A DNA stretch of 43,567 bases from Rhodanobacter sp. Soil772 (GCF_001428385.1 NZ_LMSK01000005.1:1-43567), one strand, 5' to 3'. Positions 35,638-43,567 are shown, counted from the first letter of the stretch. Translations and numbers: made by a program. Notes: generated by a model from the sequence alone, not told the origin.

Positions 35638-36288
35638 ATGACTCCAGAGCGTCTGCGGGAGTTGATTGAAATTTTTAAGTCAAAGCGTAATGACTTTGAC
35701 GTTTTTGCTAGTGGCATCAGGCAATGGTTTTTGGGTCATGAAGTCCTATTGAGAAAGAATAGTGTTCACTCGGTTAAATATCGCTTAAAGGATGTTGATC
35801 ATCTTGAGGGGAAGTTGCAGCGTAAATTTGGAGAGGTAGATCTATCCAATCAGGATTTCTTTGCCCGGTTGACTGATTTGGCTGGTGTGCGGGTATTGCA
35901 TCTACATCAAGCTCAGTTTGTCGATATTCATGAGGCGATCCGTGCGAAGATCGATCAGAACGACTGGGTTCTTGCTGAGCCTGCTAAAGCATTTACTTGG
36001 GATCCTGAGTCAAGGGACTTTTTTGTAGAGCAAGGCCTTGAGGTGGAGCTTCGAGATACTCATTATACAAGTGTGCACTATTTGGTTAGGCCTCGCGCTG
36101 ACTCACCGTTATGCTGTGAAATTCAAGTGCGTACGCTATTTGAAGAGATCTGGGGTGAAGTTGACCACCAAATAAATTATCCCGTGCCTACACAAAATAT
36201 TGCTAGTCGAGAGCAACTGCGTGTTTTATCTAAATTAGTCGGTGCCGGAAGTCGACTTCTGGATTCGATTTTTAGAACAAGAGAGTAA
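35638..36288 (+). CDS. Stand-alone RelA/SpoT nucleotidyltransferase-domain protein
   Basis: This 216-residue protein is essentially one (p)ppGpp-synthetase-type domain without HD hydrolase, TGS or ACT parts. Motifs in order: VKYRLKDVDHLEGKLQRK (R49 and K51 align with ATP-binding residues), DLAGVRVL (D80, metal ligand), HYTSVHYLV (Y143 stacking, H147) and CEIQVRTLFEEIWGEVDH (E161, Q163, R165). At the position of the usual catalytic Glu (W-A-x-x-E-H in small alarmone synthetases) it has Asp176. Known relatives include small alarmone synthetases and ToxSAS toxins that act in toxin-antitoxin or phage defence. Which activity applies is unknown. The start has a strong GGAGG site and follows the ParA-like gene by 15 bases with the same A+T-rich codon use. 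Confidence 0.85.
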   Translation: MTPERLRELIEIFKSKRNDFDVFASGIRQWFLGHEVLLRKNSVHSVKYRLKDVDHLEGKLQRKFGEVDLSNQDFFARLTDLAGVRVLHLHQAQFVDIHEAIRAKIDQNDWVLAEPAKAFTWDPESRDFFVEQGLEVELRDTHYTSVHYLVRPRADSPLCCEIQVRTLFEEIWGEVDHQINYPVPTQNIASREQLRVLSKLVGAGSRLLDSIFRTRE

Positions 36289-36363
36289 AGCTGGAGAAGC
36301 CGGGCCGCAGAAGCGCCCGCGAAACAGCGGAACCGGGACGGAGGCTGAGGTTTCCCCACGTTT

Positions 36364-36550
36364 TCATGCTGTCGCGGCCATCTGATCAAGCAGTGCGGGA
36401 GACGGCTTTCGTATCTGCTCCATTAGTTCTTTGAGCTTGGCGTTTGACCATCGTCGCATCAGCGCCTCACGGCCCAGTCGCATGATCGAGTACAGGCGTC
36501 GTTTGGCTCGGCATGGCGTCAGCCACCGCGAAACCGGGATGCAGAGAGCT
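36364..36550 (-). pseudogene. C-terminal remnant of a transposase-like gene
   Basis: On the minus strand an open frame with no start ends at TGA 36364-36366. It reads RRLYSIMRLGREALMRRW followed by SNAKLKELMEQIRKPSPALL, preceded by PVSRWLTPC. This resembles the C-terminus of an IS4-type transposase by general character only; I do not recognise it firmly. It begins 76 bases after the RelA/SpoT-domain gene and marks the return to high G+C. Confidence 0.4.
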
Positions 36551-36608
36551 GGGGTCAGAGTGCACTTCCCGGGAAAGGTCGGCTCACCCCTGTTTCAAAA
36601 CGTGAGGG

Positions 36609-36710
36609 TCAGGTCTTGTTCTGCCACATGCCCGCTCGCGCGATATGGCTCACCGTGGCGTAGTGCAAACCGAAGCGCTCACTGATGGTCTTCAGTGCGA
36701 AGAGGGCAGG
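36609..36710 (-). pseudogene. C-terminal remnant of a REP-associated tyrosine transposase (RAYT)
   Basis: On the minus strand this encodes ALKTISERFGLHYATVSHIA followed by RAGMWQNKT and a stop. This is the typical helix-turn-helix tail (GxHYATVSRxxR, then a QNKT-like end) of Y1-type RAYT transposases. The rest of the gene is missing. An 18-bp inverted copy of the last codons (36735-36752 against 36612-36629, one mismatch) faces it, so two opposed remnants seem to have met here. Confidence 0.6.
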
Positions 36711-36772
36711 CATAGACGCGGGCTACGCTGAGCGATGTGGCAAAACAAGACCCGAGCCGGGGCTTCTTCAGA

Positions 36773-36925
36773 TCACACGCCGCTTAATCGAGTTGCCAAG
36801 GTCAGGATCTGCTCGCGAACCTGGGCCTCAAGCGTGTGAGTCATCTCCGGATTGAGCTTCACCGAAAGTACTGACAGACGACCAATTTCGAGCCCAGGAC
36901 TAGAGAAACCATCGGCGAGCGTTGG
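36773..36925 (-). pseudogene. Unrecognised coding remnant
   Basis: This minus-strand open frame has no clear start and ends at TGA 36773-36775. It reads VKLNPEMTHTLEAQVREQIL followed by TLATRLSGV. It is helical, and I do not recognise it. Together with the two remnants above it fills the 707-base stretch 36289-36995, which has no intact gene. Confidence 0.3.
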
Positions 36926-36995
36926 GCATTTTGGCGTACGCCCTGGTTCCTTGGGGTAGCGAGTCCGGCAATCAGCAAGCGTTGAGCCCTGCTAC

Positions 36996-38051
36996 TCACG
37001 GCGTGATGGCGGCGACGGTCTGCTGGTCTGATGCTCGGCTTTCGCGCAAGCCAGCCAGGGTGCGGAAGTCCCGGGGCGGCATGTCATAGGCGCGACGGAA
37101 CGCGTGATTGAAGTCTGCTGCGCTCCTGAATCCGAGCCCGTAAGCGATCTCCACCACCGGTGCCTGCGGGAATCGGATGAGTTCGTGCGCGGCTTCGCGC
37201 AGCCTGCGATTGCGAATGTAGGTGGCCAGGCCGCCCTCATGCTCGAACAGGCGGTACAACGTGGCGCGCGACAACCGCGACGCGCCCACGATGCTTTCCA
37301 GCGACAGTCCCGGCTCGTGCAGGTTGTGCTCGACATGCCGCCGCACCCTGCCGAATACCGCCGCGCGGACCGCGGCGCGCGCGTCGCCACTCAGGCCGCT
37401 CTGTTTGGCGAAGGCCCCGACGATCAGGCGCGCGCATGTGGCCATCATCACGCGGACTTCGGCCCCGCTCATCGCGCCGATGTTGCTGGAAAGCGCTTCC
37501 AGTTCGCCGAGAAACAGGCGCGCGAGTGGCGATGCGTAGTCGATCACGCGGCCATGCAACGATTCTGCATCGGGCAGCACCGACTCCACCAGGGCACGCG
37601 GCAGGAACAAGGCCATGACCTGGCTCCTGCACCCACGCTCCATGCGCATCGGCTGGTTCATATCCAGGGCCAGGATGCCCGGCTGGGCTTGCAGTGCCTT
37701 GCGCCGTGGATACAGGCCCGTCGTGGTTTCGATGCCGCCCCCCACCAGCACGTGGAAAACGTAATCGCGCATGTTGTCCGTGGAAATCCGCGCCGCCGTG
37801 CGGGTCTGCGTGGTCGGGTCGGTGCAGGCGTCGAGAAACGTCATGCCATCGACCCGGTAATGGTCGAGCGTGGCGCGAAACCCGTCGGCCACCTGCGCGT
37901 GCGACACCGCTATGTCGAGAAAGGAGGAGGTCTGATCACGCCATGCCACCAGCTGCTGCGCTCGAGCGATGTCGCATGTGCTGAAGTGGTGGTGGATCGG
38001 CGCGGAAGCGTTTGGCTCGACATCGACATGGCTTGTGCTGTTGCTGGTCAT
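36996..38051 (-). CDS. AraC-family transcriptional regulator
   Basis: This is a 351-residue DNA-binding regulator. The N-terminal 230 residues form an AraC-binding-like (AraC_binding_2 / FeaR-type) domain. The C-terminal part (about 250-345) has two helix-turn-helices: LSLESIVGASRLSRATLYRL, then VVEIAYGLGFRSAADFNHAF and RRAYDMPPRDFR, the usual AraC/XylS signature. The start at 38051 is preceded by a G-rich tract; an ATG at 38078 lacks any ribosome site. It is divergently placed to the giant adhesin gene across 454 bases, so control of the adhesin is plausible but inferred. Confidence 0.88.
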   Translation of the reverse strand: MTSNSTSHVDVEPNASAPIHHHFSTCDIARAQQLVAWRDQTSSFLDIAVSHAQVADGFRATLDHYRVDGMTFLDACTDPTTQTRTAARISTDNMRDYVFHVLVGGGIETTTGLYPRRKALQAQPGILALDMNQPMRMERGCRSQVMALFLPRALVESVLPDAESLHGRVIDYASPLARLFLGELEALSSNIGAMSGAEVRVMMATCARLIVGAFAKQSGLSGDARAAVRAAVFGRVRRHVEHNLHEPGLSLESIVGASRLSRATLYRLFEHEGGLATYIRNRRLREAAHELIRFPQAPVVEIAYGLGFRSAADFNHAFRRAYDMPPRDFRTLAGLRESRASDQQTVAAITP

Positions 38052-38191
38052 CCCGGGCCCCCGTCCGCGCGCGCCCATGCTACAGGACGCGCGCCCGCGC
38101 GCCCGCCTTTATCCCCGCATGTCGCCGCCTGTCGTGGCATGCCGTAACACCCTCCCGCGCAGGCCCTTCAGGGAACCTCGAAAACCTCCAA

Positions 38192-38276
38192 ATGACGTCA
38201 TTCCCGCGAAAGCGGGAATCCAAGCTGCCGTTACGCAAGGTCAAAATGGATTCCCGCTTTCGCGGGAACGACGTCA
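38192..38276. repeat. REP-like palindrome pair
   Basis: ATGACGTCATTCCCGCGAAA (from 38192) continues to GCGGGAATCCA at 38222. It recurs as its near-exact inverse at 38248-38276 (TGGATTCCCGCTTTCGCGGG, then AACGACGTCAT). Each half also contains its own TTCCCGCGAAAGCGGGAA palindrome. Such units are scattered widely in xanthomonad genomes and are moved by RAYT transposases. Apart from this, the 427 bases 38079-38505 show no gene. Confidence 0.8.
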
Positions 38277-38505
38277 TCGGGGGCGAGATTCCCTTCGGCT
38301 TCGGGCAGCTTGCGCATCGAGCCGGCACCCGGCACGACGCGCCACCCGCGGACACCACGAACAACCTTCCCTTCCCAACTGAGACAGTCGATCAAGTCGT
38401 CTGTGCTTTCGCGCGCAAAATTCGCCACTAACCAACCCGGTCATCCGAGCCTGCCCAAGAAGAGCTTGCACCGGAGATATCTGCGTTGCACCACAGGGGA
38501 ATCGC

Positions 38506-41500
38506 GTGAATCACATCTACCGGCTGGTCTGGAGCCAGGTCCGTCGCACCTGGCTGGTCGTTTCCGAACTCGCCCGCGGTCGCGGCAAGGCCGGACGTAC
38601 CTCGACGCCGCGCCGCGCACGCTCGGTCTGGTGGGCCGCGCTACCCCTGAGCCTGCCCATGCTGGCCCTCGCTGCCGCGCCAGCCGGCATCACGGCGATC
38701 GATGCCGTCCGTCCGGCTGCGGCAATCGTCGCCGTGCGTCCGGCGCTCGCGCTGACGGTCATCGCGCCGGCGGCATCCTCGACCCGTCCCACCGGTGGTC
38801 AGGTCACCGCCGGCAGCGGCCGTATCGATTACGGCGATCATCTCACCACCATCCAGCAGAACAGCCAGAACCTGTCGCTGAACTGGTTGAGCTTCAACAT
38901 CGGCGCGGACAGCACGGTCAACTTCGTGCAGCCCAACGCACAAGCCATCGCCGTCAACCGCATCGCCGACCCCAACGGCAGCGTGATCCTCGGCCACTTG
39001 AACGCGAACGGCCAGGTGTTCCTGATCAATCCCAACGGCGTGCTGTTTGGACAAGGCGCGCAGGTCAACGTGGGCGGCCTGGTCGCCAGCACGCTCGACG
39101 TCAGCGACAGCGAACTGGGTCGCGGCACGTTGCACTTTGCCGGCGCGGGCGATGGCAGCGTGACCAATCGCGGCACGATCACCGCTGCGCCCGGCGGCTA
39201 CGTGGCCCTGCTCGGCCACGCCGTGTCCAACCAGGGCGCGATCCACGCGCCGGCCGGCAGCGTGGCGCTGGCCGGCGGCAGCGCGGTCACCTTGAGTTTC
39301 GACGGCAACCATCTGCTCGACGTGCAGGTCGACGCCAGCACGCTGAACGCCCTGGCCGAGAACAAGCAGCTGATCGTCGCCGACGGTGGCCAGGTGCTGA
39401 TGAGCGCCGGCGCGAAGAATGCGCTGCTGGCCAGCGTGGTCAACAACACCGGCACGATCCAGGCGCAAACGGTCGAAAACCGCGCCGGGAAAATCGTGCT
39501 GCTCGGCGGCATGGAAGCGGGCACCACGCAGGTGGACGGCACGCTGGACGCCAGCGCGCCGAACGGCGGCGACGGCGGCTTCATCGAAACCTCGGCGGCG
39601 CGCGTGCAGGTGGCCGACGGCACGAAGATCACCACCCTGACCGCCGCGGGCAACAACGGCACCTGGCTGATCGACCCCACCGACTTCACCATCGTCGCCA
39701 GCGGTGGCGACATGACCGGTGCCACACTGAACAACCAACTGGGCAGCGGCAACGTCACCATCGAATCCAGCCAAGGCGCCAACACCAGCGGCAGCGGCGA
39801 CATCCACGTCAACGATGCGCTGACCTGGAGCGCCAACACCCTCACGCTCACCGCCGCCCACGATATCGACATCAGTGCCGTGATGACGGCCGCCGGCAGC
39901 GCCGGCCTCGCGCTGAACCCGGCCACCGCCAACGGCACCGATGCGATGGTGGCCCGCGGCACCGTCAACGTCCTGGCGGAACAGGGCGGCCGGGTGGATT
40001 TCATCGGCAATAGCAACACGCTGAAGATCAGCAATCAGCCGTATACCATCATCACCGCGCTGGGCGCGGCCGGCAGCGCGACCGGTACGGACCTGCAAGG
40101 CATCAACGGGGGCCTCGGCGGCCATTACGCGCTTGGCACCAATATCGACGCCAGCGCCACGGCCAGTTGGAATGGCGGCCTCGGCTTCACGCCGATCGGC
40201 AGATCAAGCACACGGTTCACCGGCGTCTTCGATGGCCTGGGCCACACCATCAGCGGTCTGACCATCAAGCGGGTCGTCGAGGATCTTGTGGGCCTGTTCG
40301 GTCTCACCGACACCGGCAGCGCAATCCGCAACCTTGGCCTGCTCGGCGGGTCGGTCACGGGCAACGACTACGCCGGCGGCCTGGTCGGAGGGAACTATGG
40401 CGGTACGATCAGCCACACCTACGCCACAGGCGTAGTCAACGGTCGGTACTACGTCGGTGGTCTGGTCGGGCAGAGCTTGGGTGGCGGAACGATCAGTCAG
40501 GCTCATGCCACTGGCGCGGTCGGAGGCTGGAGCGGCGTCGGCGGTCTGGTCGGGAAGATCGACAGCAGCAGCATCAGTCAGGCTTATGCCACCGGTACGG
40601 TCAGAGGCGACAGTGTTGCCATCGGCGGCCTGGTTGGGACCAGCAATGCCGGCTCGATAGGCCAGTCCTATGCCACGGGTACGGTCACCAGCTCCGGCGA
40701 TCTAGTCGGCGGTCTGGTCGGGGACAATCGCGGCACGATCATCTTCGCCTATGCCACTGGTGCAGTCAGCGGCGCCGACTATGTCGGCGGTCTGGTCGGG
40801 TACAACAACAGCGGCGTGATCATCCAGACCTACGCCACCGGCGCGGTCAGCGGCGCAGCCAGCGTCGGTGGTCTGATCGGTTACAGCAACCGCGCGACCA
40901 GCAACAGCTACTGGGACACGGAAACCACCGGCCAGGTCGCCAGCGCCGGCGGCACTTCACTGACCACGACGGCGTTGATCGCGGCGCTGCCCACGGGTTT
41001 TGATGCCGGTGTTTGGGCCAACAGCGACAACCAGACCACGCCGTACCTGCTGGGCATGCCCGGCAATCAGGTGTTCAACAAGAACGACCTTCCCGGCACC
41101 GTGACGAGCGCCAGCCGGCCCAATCTCTACACCGTCATCCTGGATCTGAACCAACTGCAGGCCGTCGGCACCGGCCTCGCCGGTCGTTACGTGCTGGGCA
41201 ACGACATTGACGCCAGCGCCTCAATCCACTGGGTGGGCATGGAGATGGATGCCAACGGCATACCCCGCTGGGGCATAACCGGCTTTGCGCCGATCGGCAA
41301 CTCAGGCGCGTCGTTCACCGGCATCTTCGATGGCCTCGGCTACACCATCAACGGCCTGACCATCGACCGGCCAAATACCGATTACGTCGGCCTGTTCGGC
41401 GTTGCCGGCACCGGCAGCGCGATCCGCAACCTGGGTCTGCTCGGCGGGTCGGTTACCGGCCGGAAATACGTCGGTGGCCTGGCCGGAGACAACGGCGGCA

Positions 41501-43332
41501 CGATCACGGGTACCTATGCCACCGGAGTAGTCAGCGGCGTCGCCTCCGTCGACGGCGACTACGTCGGCGGCCTGGTGGGGTACAACGACGCAGGCGGCAA
41601 GCTCACGGGCGTCTATGCCACCGGCACGGTCGGCGGCAACGACCATGTCGGCGGCCTGGTCGGAGACAACCTTGGCGCGATCACGAACGCCTATGCCACC
41701 GGGGCGGTCACCGGCACCTTCTATCTCGGTGGCGGTGACTACGTCGGCGGCCTGGTTGGCCACAACGACGCGGGCAGCACGATCACAAACACCTATGCCA
41801 CCGGGGCGGTCAGAGGCAGCAACTATGTCGGTGGTCTGGTCGGTCTCTACGGCGGCGGCACCATCATCGGCAGCTACTGGGACACGGAAACCACAGGCCA
41901 ATCCACCAGTGATGGCGGCGGCACCGGCCTGACCACCGCGCAGATGATGGACCCGGCCAGTTTTGCGGCCTGGGGCACGGATATCAGTGCGGTCGGCGGC
42001 AGCTCCGCGGCCTGGCGGATCTACGCGGGTGACACCGCGCCGTTGTTGCGTACCTTCATGACTGGCCTGGCGGTCACCGCCATGAATGTCGGCATGTTCT
42101 ACAACGGCACCGCCTTTGTCGGCAGCAGCAGTTTGATCTTCGGCACGCTGACGCCGGGCTACTGGCTGCCGTCGAGCAGCGTGGATGCGAGCCTGATTCT
42201 GGGCGATGCCAACGCCAGAACCAGCACCCCGGCGACCAATGCCGGCAGCTACGCGCTGGCTGGCGACCTGTATTCCGGCCAGATGGGTTACGACATCGAC
42301 TTCACGCCCGGCAAACTGACCATCGCCCCGGCCACACTGACCTATCTGGCCGATACCGCAACTACCACCTACGGCAGCACACCGACAGGGTTGACCGGCA
42401 AGGTAACCGGTTTTGTCAACGGAGAGACCCTGGCCAGCGCTACGACCGGCACCGCCAGTTTCACCACCGGTGCCACGGCCACCAGCAACGTCGGCAACTA
42501 CGCCATCGTCGGCAACGGCCTGACCGCGGACAACGGCAACTACGTGTTCGCGCAGGCGGCAGGCAACGCCACCGCACTGACGATAAACCCCGCGACACTG
42601 ACCTATACGGCGACATCGGCCAGCAGCATCTACGGCAACACACCGAGCGGCTTGACCGGCACGGTGACCGGCTTCGTCAACGGCCAGACCCTGGCCAGCG
42701 CCACGACCGGCACCGCCAGTTTCACCACCGGTGCCACGGCCACCAGCAACGTCGGCAGCTACGCCATCGACGGCAGCGGCCTGACCGCGAACTACGGCAA
42801 CTACACGTTCGCGCAGGCGGCAGGCAACGCCGCCGCACTGACGATCAATCCCGCGACGCTGACCTATACGGCGACATCGGCCAGCAGCATCTACGGCAAC
42901 ACGCCGAGCGGGTTAACCGGCACGGTGACCGGCTTCGTCAACGGGGAGACCCTGGCCGGCGCCACGACCGGCACCGCCAGTTTCACCACCGTTGCCACGG
43001 CCACCAGCAACGCCGGCAGCTACGCCATCAACGGTAGCGGCCTGACCGCGAACTACGGCAACTACACGTTCGCGCAAGCGGCAGGCAACGCCGCCGCACT
43101 GACGGTGAGCCCGGCCATCCTGACCTATCTGGCGACATCGACCAGCAGCATCTACGGCAGCACACCGAGCGGATTGACCGGTACGGTAACCGGCTTCGTC
43201 AACGGAGAGACCCTGACCAGCGCCACGACCGGTACGGCCAGTTTCACCACCGGTGCCACGGCCACCAGCAATGTCGGCAGCTATGCCATCGACGGCAACG
43301 GCCTGACCGCGAACTACGGGCCGCCGCACTGA
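38506..43332 (+). CDS. Giant ESPR/TPS-type secreted adhesin (FHA-like) with GLUG and Ig-like repeats, frame broken at 3' end
   Basis: This is a surface or secreted filamentous protein of the two-partner type. The open frame is 1608 residues. It begins with an extended signal peptide region (NHIYRLVWSQVRRTWLVVSE, residues 2-21) and a hydrophobic signal core. The haemagglutination/TPS beta-helix domain follows (about 98-230, with FLINPNGVLFGQGAQVNVGG). Two GLUG-rich blocks (about 620-800 and 985-1120) consist of GGLVG...ATGAV units. A final array of 87-residue MBG/Ig-like repeats starts near 1278. Start GTG 38506 has AGGGGA five bases upstream. The TGA at 43330-43332 arises from a 31-base deletion in the fourth repeat, and the following DNA continues the protein in another frame. 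No TpsB-type transporter gene is in the window. Confidence 0.85.
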   Translation: MNHIYRLVWSQVRRTWLVVSELARGRGKAGRTSTPRRARSVWWAALPLSLPMLALAAAPAGITAIDAVRPAAAIVAVRPALALTVIAPAASSTRPTGGQVTAGSGRIDYGDHLTTIQQNSQNLSLNWLSFNIGADSTVNFVQPNAQAIAVNRIADPNGSVILGHLNANGQVFLINPNGVLFGQGAQVNVGGLVASTLDVSDSELGRGTLHFAGAGDGSVTNRGTITAAPGGYVALLGHAVSNQGAIHAPAGSVALAGGSAVTLSFDGNHLLDVQVDASTLNALAENKQLIVADGGQVLMSAGAKNALLASVVNNTGTIQAQTVENRAGKIVLLGGMEAGTTQVDGTLDASAPNGGDGGFIETSAARVQVADGTKITTLTAAGNNGTWLIDPTDFTIVASGGDMTGATLNNQLGSGNVTIESSQGANTSGSGDIHVNDALTWSANTLTLTAAHDIDISAVMTAAGSAGLALNPATANGTDAMVARGTVNVLAEQGGRVDFIGNSNTLKISNQPYTIITALGAAGSATGTDLQGINGGLGGHYALGTNIDASATASWNGGLGFTPIGRSSTRFTGVFDGLGHTISGLTIKRVVEDLVGLFGLTDTGSAIRNLGLLGGSVTGNDYAGGLVGGNYGGTISHTYATGVVNGRYYVGGLVGQSLGGGTISQAHATGAVGGWSGVGGLVGKIDSSSISQAYATGTVRGDSVAIGGLVGTSNAGSIGQSYATGTVTSSGDLVGGLVGDNRGTIIFAYATGAVSGADYVGGLVGYNNSGVIIQTYATGAVSGAASVGGLIGYSNRATSNSYWDTETTGQVASAGGTSLTTTALIAALPTGFDAGVWANSDNQTTPYLLGMPGNQVFNKNDLPGTVTSASRPNLYTVILDLNQLQAVGTGLAGRYVLGNDIDASASIHWVGMEMDANGIPRWGITGFAPIGNSGASFTGIFDGLGYTINGLTIDRPNTDYVGLFGVAGTGSAIRNLGLLGGSVTGRKYVGGLAGDNGGTITGTYATGVVSGVASVDGDYVGGLVGYNDAGGKLTGVYATGTVGGNDHVGGLVGDNLGAITNAYATGAVTGTFYLGGGDYVGGLVGHNDAGSTITNTYATGAVRGSNYVGGLVGLYGGGTIIGSYWDTETTGQSTSDGGGTGLTTAQMMDPASFAAWGTDISAVGGSSAAWRIYAGDTAPLLRTFMTGLAVTAMNVGMFYNGTAFVGSSSLIFGTLTPGYWLPSSSVDASLILGDANARTSTPATNAGSYALAGDLYSGQMGYDIDFTPGKLTIAPATLTYLADTATTTYGSTPTGLTGKVTGFVNGETLASATTGTASFTTGATATSNVGNYAIVGNGLTADNGNYVFAQAAGNATALTINPATLTYTATSASSIYGNTPSGLTGTVTGFVNGQTLASATTGTASFTTGATATSNVGSYAIDGSGLTANYGNYTFAQAAGNAAALTINPATLTYTATSASSIYGNTPSGLTGTVTGFVNGETLAGATTGTASFTTVATATSNAGSYAINGSGLTANYGNYTFAQAAGNAAALTVSPAILTYLATSTSSIYGSTPSGLTGTVTGFVNGETLTSATTGTASFTTGATATSNVGSYAIDGNGLTANYGPPH
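40370..40910 (+). repeat. GLUG-type repeat block 1
   Basis: About eight imperfect units encode Y-A/V-GGLVG followed by G-I/T-I-x-x-x-YATGAV, each roughly 20-27 codons. The block ends in the conserved SYWDTETTGQ capping segment. GLUG repeats occur in bacterial surface proteins and IgA-peptidase-like adhesins. Confidence 0.75.
41460..41910 (+). repeat. GLUG-type repeat block 2
   Basis: This is a second set of YVGGLVG/TYATGAV units, preceded by an almost complete copy of the segment before block 1 (FDGLGYTINGLTI, then LFGVAGTGSAIRNLGLLGGS). It too is capped by SYWDTETTGQ. The two blocks therefore arose by duplication of a unit of about 1 kb. Confidence 0.75.
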
Positions 43333-43567
43333 CGGTGAACCCGGCCACGCTGACCTATCTGGCCAATACCGCCACCACCACTTACGGCAGCACGCCGAGC
43401 GGGTTGACCGGCACGGTAACCGGCTTCGTCAATGGAGAGACCCTGACCAGCGCCACGACCGGCACGGCCAGTTTCACCACCGGCGCCACGGCCACCAGCA
43501 ACGTCGGCAGCTACGTCATCGGCGGTAGCGGCCTGACCGCGAACTACGGCAACTACACGTTCGCGCA
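42340..43567 (+). repeat. Tandem 261-bp repeats (MBG/Ig-like)
   Basis: Units start at 42340, 42601, 42862, 43123 and 43353. The first three intervals are exactly 261 bp (87 residues each, LTYxATSxSSIYGNTPSGLT type); the fourth unit is 230 bp. Nucleotide identity between units is high, pointing to recent expansion. The fifth unit runs off the window. Confidence 0.9.
43320..43567 (+). pseudogene. Continuation of the adhesin in a shifted frame, cut by window end
   Basis: Reading from 43320 gives AALTVNPATLTYLANTATTT and then YGSTPSGLTGTVTGFVNGE without a stop to the window end, the next Ig-like repeat in frame. It is separated from the main frame only by the 31-base gap, so it belongs to the same ancestral gene. 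Whether it is expressed depends on whether the deletion is real. Confidence 0.7.

Noticed and set aside
38192..38276. Rho-independent terminator for the AraC or adhesin gene
   Set aside because: The paired palindromes lack a T-run, lie upstream of both genes, and match the dispersed REP-like type.
40370..43567. CRISPR array
   Set aside because: The repeats are long, coding and contiguous, with no short identical repeats separated by unique spacers and no cas genes.

Overview
The window is about 43.6 kb of high-G+C DNA. Gene order and content point to a gammaproteobacterium of the Xanthomonadales/Lysobacterales, most likely Rhodanobacteraceae (Rhodanobacter/Dyella/Frateuria-like). The signs are an mreBCD-mrdA-rodA-mltB-rlpA-dacA-ybeD-lipB-lipA run, a large TonB-dependent receptor, a class II ribonucleotide reductase split into NrdJa and NrdJb, and the palindromic repeats common in xanthomonad genomes. 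The taxonomic call is inference from content; no marker gene was compared.

Layout. (1) 1-240: 3' end of an rRNA operon (5S fragment and terminators). (2) 443-2931: glycerol kinase and a convergent PfkB-family (adenosine kinase-like) kinase. (3) 3210-16728: a long rightward cell-wall and lipoate block. It holds the elongasome (MreB, MreC, MreD, PBP2, RodA), septal/lateral wall hydrolases (MltB, RlpA), DD-carboxypeptidase (DacA), YbeD, LipB and LipA, and the tail-specific protease Prc. A 207-bp element with perfect 19-bp terminal inverted repeats separates mreB from mreC. (4) 16820-30233: a leftward block. In transcription order it encodes a DegP/DegQ-like periplasmic protease, a phosphate-binding-like protein fused to LysM, a HAD phosphatase, M17 and M1 aminopeptidases, a TPR-aspartyl/asparaginyl beta-hydroxylase, a TonB-dependent receptor and a TPR-sulfotransferase. 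(5) 30589-34444: class II ribonucleotide reductase nrdJa and nrdJb with a Lys/Ala/Pro-rich histone H1-like gene between them. Two NrdR-like boxes 32 bp apart lie upstream. (6) 34445-36995: a visibly A+T-richer two-gene island (ParA-like ATPase plus a stand-alone RelA/SpoT synthetase-like protein), followed by decayed transposase remnants. (7) 36996-43567: a leftward AraC-family regulator, a REP-like palindrome pair, and a very large ESPR/TPS-type secreted adhesin with GLUG repeats and 261-bp Ig-like repeats. Its reading frame is broken by a 31-bp deletion in the fourth repeat, and the gene runs off the window end.

How the genes work together. Region 3 builds and remodels rod-shape peptidoglycan and adds lipoate biosynthesis. 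Region 4 looks like envelope proteostasis plus peptide uptake and degradation, with two cytoplasmic TPR-type modifying enzymes flanking an outer-membrane receptor. Region 5 makes dNTPs without oxygen dependence under NrdR control. Regions 6 and 7 are the accessory parts. The ParA-like/alarmone-synthetase-like pair and the hydroxylase-receptor-sulfotransferase set are the best candidates for under-described systems. Their proposed roles are inference only.
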